Shown: positions 4,377 through 6,294 of the stretch, piece after piece | Layout of the letters: each line of letters begins with the position of its first letter | Position numbering within the stretch: position 1 is the stretch's first letter | Assembly: GCA_012799845.1 (NCBI GenBank) | Contig: JAAZKL010000013.1 | Location: 1-6,294, forward strand | Length of the DNA stretch: 6,294 bases | Direction: 5' to 3' | DNA from: Clostridiaceae bacterium | GTDB lineage: Bacteria; Bacillota; Clostridia; Acetivibrionales; DTU013 | Program-made: the position numbers and the translations under genes | Notes under the pieces: generated by a model | What the model was told of the DNA's origin: nothing | The model's input: only the letters and a program-made list of their open reading frames with translations | Databases searched by the model: none

Positions 4377-5204
4377 ATATACGTCCCTTTTACTGATGCC
4401 CCTGTCCTCCGACACCCTTTTCATCGCTTCTTTCCTGTCGAGGCCGCTGTCCGTATATATCCTGACGTGCTCCTCCAGGCTTATGCCCTCCCAGTTTTTT
4501 ATCTCCGCCTCATGCAGTTCACGCTCGTCCGCGCCCTCCAGGATGATCACGAATTCGCCTCGCGGAGCTTCATTTTCATACCTGGTCACAGCCTCGTCCA
4601 GGGTGGTGCGCCAGACTTCTTCGAATTTTTTCGTCAATTCCCTTGCAATCACGGCCTTCCTGTTGCCCAATACATCCCTGAGATCCCTCAGCGTATATAT
4701 CAGTTTGTGCGGCGCTTCGTAGAACACCAGCGTCCTGGTTTCCCTCCTGAAGGACTCGAGCCTCTCACGCCTTGCCCGTTTGTTCATCGGCAGGAATCCT
4801 TCAAACGCGAACCTGCCTGCGGGCAGCCCCGACAGCACGACTCCGGCGATCACTGCTGCGGGTCCGGGCACCATAGTGACCGGTATCCCTTTGCTGACAG
4901 CCAGCCTGACAAGATCCTCCCCCGGATCGGAGATGCCTGGCGTCCCCGCATCAGATACCAGCGCCACGTTTTTCCCCTCAAGAAGCTGATTTACCAGGTA
5001 TTCGCCCCTTTCGATCCTGTTATGTTCGAAGTAGCTCACAAGTGTATTCCTGATCTCATAATGGTTGAGCAGTTTAAGGGTCTGCCGCGTATCCTCGGCA
5101 GCAATGATGTCGGCTTCCTTCAGTACCCTGAGAGCCCTCAGCGTTATATCCTCAAGATTTCCTATGGGTGTTGCCACTAAATATAGCGTACCTGTTTTCT
5201 CCAA
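4356..5204 (-). CDS. rsmI: 16S rRNA (cytidine1402-2'-O)-methyltransferase RsmI
   Basis: 282 residues, normal for RsmI (YraL/YabC). It is a SAM-dependent tetrapyrrole-methylase-fold enzyme that 2'-O-methylates C1402 in helix 44 of 16S rRNA at the decoding centre. Clear signatures: GTLYLVATPIGNLEDITLRA (5-24), AEDTRQTLKLLNHY (36-49), LVSDAGTPGISDPGEDLV (82-99), VPGPAAVIAGVVLSGLP (112-128), FEGFLP (134-139), FYEAPHKL (161-168), ARELTKKFEE (187-196) and PRGEFVIILEG (214-224). The start is TTG (5204-5202): an in-frame TGA lies 18 bp upstream and no other start codon lies between. The ribosome binding site is weak (GAGAGGG ends 2 nt from the start; AAAGG is about 11 nt away), so translation may be modest. 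Downstream of trmN6 on the same strand, 195 bp apart with repeats between; the yazA gene found there in Bacillus is absent. Confidence 0.96.
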   Translation of the reverse strand: MEKTGTLYLVATPIGNLEDITLRALRVLKEADIIAAEDTRQTLKLLNHYEIRNTLVSYFEHNRIERGEYLVNQLLEGKNVALVSDAGTPGISDPGEDLVRLAVSKGIPVTMVPGPAAVIAGVVLSGLPAGRFAFEGFLPMNKRARRERLESFRRETRTLVFYEAPHKLIYTLRDLRDVLGNRKAVIARELTKKFEEVWRTTLDEAVTRYENEAPRGEFVIILEGADERELHEAEIKNWEGISLEEHVRIYTDSGLDRKEAMKRVSEDRGISKRDVYKSLIGK

Positions 5205-5278
5205 TACCCTCTCAGCCTTTCAGCCGGGTCCGCACCAGGCATTCCGGCGTTTTATTTTTAACTGATGGTACTACGATA

Positions 5279-5434
5279 CTTCATCCTGACCCAAGTCTGT
5301 GCAATGCTTCATCCCCGTCCAAGTCTGTGCAATGCTTTGATCCGGCAGGTCCGTAAGACGCTTCATCCCTGCCCATTTCCGCCGCAGTCATCCGCAACTT
5401 CATCCCCGGCCATTTCCGCCGCCGTTGTCCGCAT
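5279..5434. repeat. Degenerate tandem repeats between rsmI and trmN6, entering the trmN6 3' end
   Basis: Two 28-bp units (5279-5306 and 5307-5334) share CTTCATCC and CAAGTCTGTGCAATG. A diverged 26-bp unit follows (5335-5360), then two 37-bp units (5361-5397 and 5398-5434) sharing CTTCATCCC, GCCATTTCCGCCGC (one mismatch) and TCCGCA. The last unit contains the trmN6 stop (5402-5400) and the codons for its Gly/Asn-rich end. In minus-strand sense the preceding 37-bp unit is a second copy of that end (A-D-D-C-G-G-N-G-Q-G-stop versus A-D-N-G-G-G-N-G-R-G-stop), out of frame with the gene. All units share GGATGAAG in minus-strand sense. Confidence 0.85.
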
Positions 5435-6185
5435 CCGCATCCCTGCTGTATATCTCGTCTATTTCCTTAGTATACCTGCCTGAACTGTCGTATACGTACA
5501 GCGGTTCCTGTACCCTGAGCTCGATCCTTCCGTCCTTTGTGCCGCTTACCAGGACCAGGTTGGGCTTCTTTCCCGGTGAAGGGTGGACGAGCCTCATCAG
5601 CTTCGGCTCGATATTATATTTGCGCATGTTATATATTATATCCACCAGTCTGTGCGGTCTGTGGACCATCGAAAATTTTCCCCCGGGCCTCAGCAGCCTG
5701 GCGGAGACGGATATCACATCCTCTAGGGAGCACAGTATCTCGTGTCTCGATATCGCTTTGGCATCTTCCGGATTCAAAAGGCCTCCGCCCTTTTCCATGT
5801 AAGGCGGATTGGTCACGACCGCATCGAAGCTCGAGGGACCGAATAGCTGCACGGCATCCCTTATATCTCCGTTGACTATGCTTATTTTATCCTGCAGCCC
5901 GTTGAGAGCAACGCTGCGCGAAGCCATCCCGGCCATATAGGCCTGTATTTCCAGGCCGACCACCCTGGCAGGCTCCTTTTTGGCGGCCAACAGCACTGCG
6001 ATGATCCCTGTTCCGGTGCCCAGATCGATAACCGCACCGTTTTTCGGAACCTGCGCAAAGTAGGAGAGCAATACGGCATCGATGCCGAAACAGAAACCGT
6101 CCCTTTTTTGTATAAGTTTCAGTCCCTTATACTGCAGGTCGTCTACCCGCTCATTCTCCATTATCGTGATGTCCAACAGCTCCAC
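5400..6185 (-). CDS. trmN6: tRNA1(Val) (adenine37-N6)-methyltransferase family protein (TrmN6/YabB)
   Basis: 261 residues. SAM-dependent N6-adenine methyltransferase with a Rossmann fold, of the family of E. coli TrmN6 (YfiC), which methylates A37 of tRNA1-Val, and B. subtilis YabB. Motifs: ERVDDLQYKGLKLIQ (12-26), FCFGIDAVLLSYF (31-43), SAM-binding VIDLGTGTGIIAVLLA (52-67), acidic GLEI (77-80), NGDIRD (105-110), and catalytic FDAVVTNPPYMEKGGG (120-135) with NPPY at 126-129; LRPGGKFSMVHRPHRL (165-180) follows. I use the GTG at 6185-6183; the ATG at residue 9 is an alternative and neither has an ideal ribosome binding site (AAGG abuts the GTG). The last ten residues, rich in Gly, Asn and Asp, come from a repeat unit and look like an added tail. 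Upstream of rsmI, as in Bacillus. The exact tRNA substrate is inferred from the family. Confidence 0.9.
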   Translation of the reverse strand: MELLDITIMENERVDDLQYKGLKLIQKRDGFCFGIDAVLLSYFAQVPKNGAVIDLGTGTGIIAVLLAAKKEPARVVGLEIQAYMAGMASRSVALNGLQDKISIVNGDIRDAVQLFGPSSFDAVVTNPPYMEKGGGLLNPEDAKAISRHEILCSLEDVISVSARLLRPGGKFSMVHRPHRLVDIIYNMRKYNIEPKLMRLVHPSPGKKPNLVLVSGTKDGRIELRVQEPLYVYDSSGRYTKEIDEIYSRDADADNGGGNGRG

Positions 6186-6232
6186 CCTTCATCCCGAGTA
6201 GTGTTGAAAATTCAAGGCAACAATCATCCAAA

Positions 6233-6276
6233 TAAAGGTAATATCTGCCCTGCATTAAAGTAATATCTGCCCTGCA
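6233..6276. repeat. 22-bp tandem duplication upstream of trmN6
   Basis: The 17-bp core GTAATATCTGCCCTGCA occurs at 6238-6254 and 6260-6276, identical, each preceded by TAAAG (the first copy has one extra G). It lies about 50-90 bp upstream of the trmN6 start. No clear sigma-A promoter is formed on the minus strand, so I cannot say whether it is regulatory or the end of a neighbouring gene outside the window. Confidence 0.88.
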
Positions 6277-6294
6277 CAAAAGCTAAATCTTCCC

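Noticed and set aside
5205..5399. Remnant of yazA (GIY-YIG family) between trmN6 and rsmI
   Set aside because: Only 195 bp remain, occupied by tandem repeats; no yazA-like peptide is seen in any frame.

Overview
The window looks like chromosomal DNA of an endospore-forming member of the Clostridia (Firmicutes). The evidence is the spore-maturation pair spmA/spmB, an AbrB regulator with the four-cysteine tail I associate with clostridial AbrB, strong GGAGG-type ribosome binding sites, TTG/GTG starts, and the order trmN6(yabB) - rsmI(yabC) - abrB - metG, which matches the Bacillus subtilis yabB-yazA-yabC-abrB-metS neighbourhood. No species can be named from this sequence.

Layout. 1-233 (-) is the N-terminal 77 codons of methionyl-tRNA synthetase, with a good sigma-A-type promoter at 322-350. 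234-637 is a divergent intergenic region carrying 24-bp and 11-bp tandem repeats. 638-1747 (+) is a protein that I place by remembered motifs in the DUF2600/YtpB family (tetraprenyl-beta-curcumene synthase-like), with apparently eroded Asp-rich motifs. 1748-2124 is a convergent intergenic region with a 153-bp MITE-like inverted-repeat element and, after it, a 17-bp tandem array enclosed by 16-bp inverted repeats. 2125-3521 (-) is spmA-spmB, overlapping by ATGA; spmA has an 80-residue tail made entirely of 30-bp repeats. 3522-4002 is the divergent spmA/abrB regulatory region, with a strong abrB promoter and candidate Spo0A boxes. 4003-4242 (+) is abrB, followed by a rho-independent terminator. 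4356-5204 (-) is rsmI and 5400-6185 (-) is trmN6, separated by degenerate repeats. 6186-6294 is the leader upstream of trmN6, with a 22-bp duplication.

Functionally, metG, rsmI and trmN6 are translation genes (tRNA charging, 16S rRNA 2'-O-methylation, tRNA adenine methylation). abrB is the transition-state regulator; spmAB and probably the DUF2600 gene belong to spore formation. Relative to the Bacillus order, the spore genes sit between abrB and metG and the small yazA gene is absent between trmN6 and rsmI.

The most unusual property is the density of short, diverged tandem duplications: about ten separate arrays in 6.3 kb, with unrelated units of 11, 15, 17, 20, 22, 24, 28, 30 and 37 bp. 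Several sit exactly at gene 3' ends (spmA, rsmI, trmN6). Those inside coding sequence have periods divisible by three, while most of those outside do not. I see no complete transposase, CRISPR array, RNA gene or obviously novel multi-gene system.
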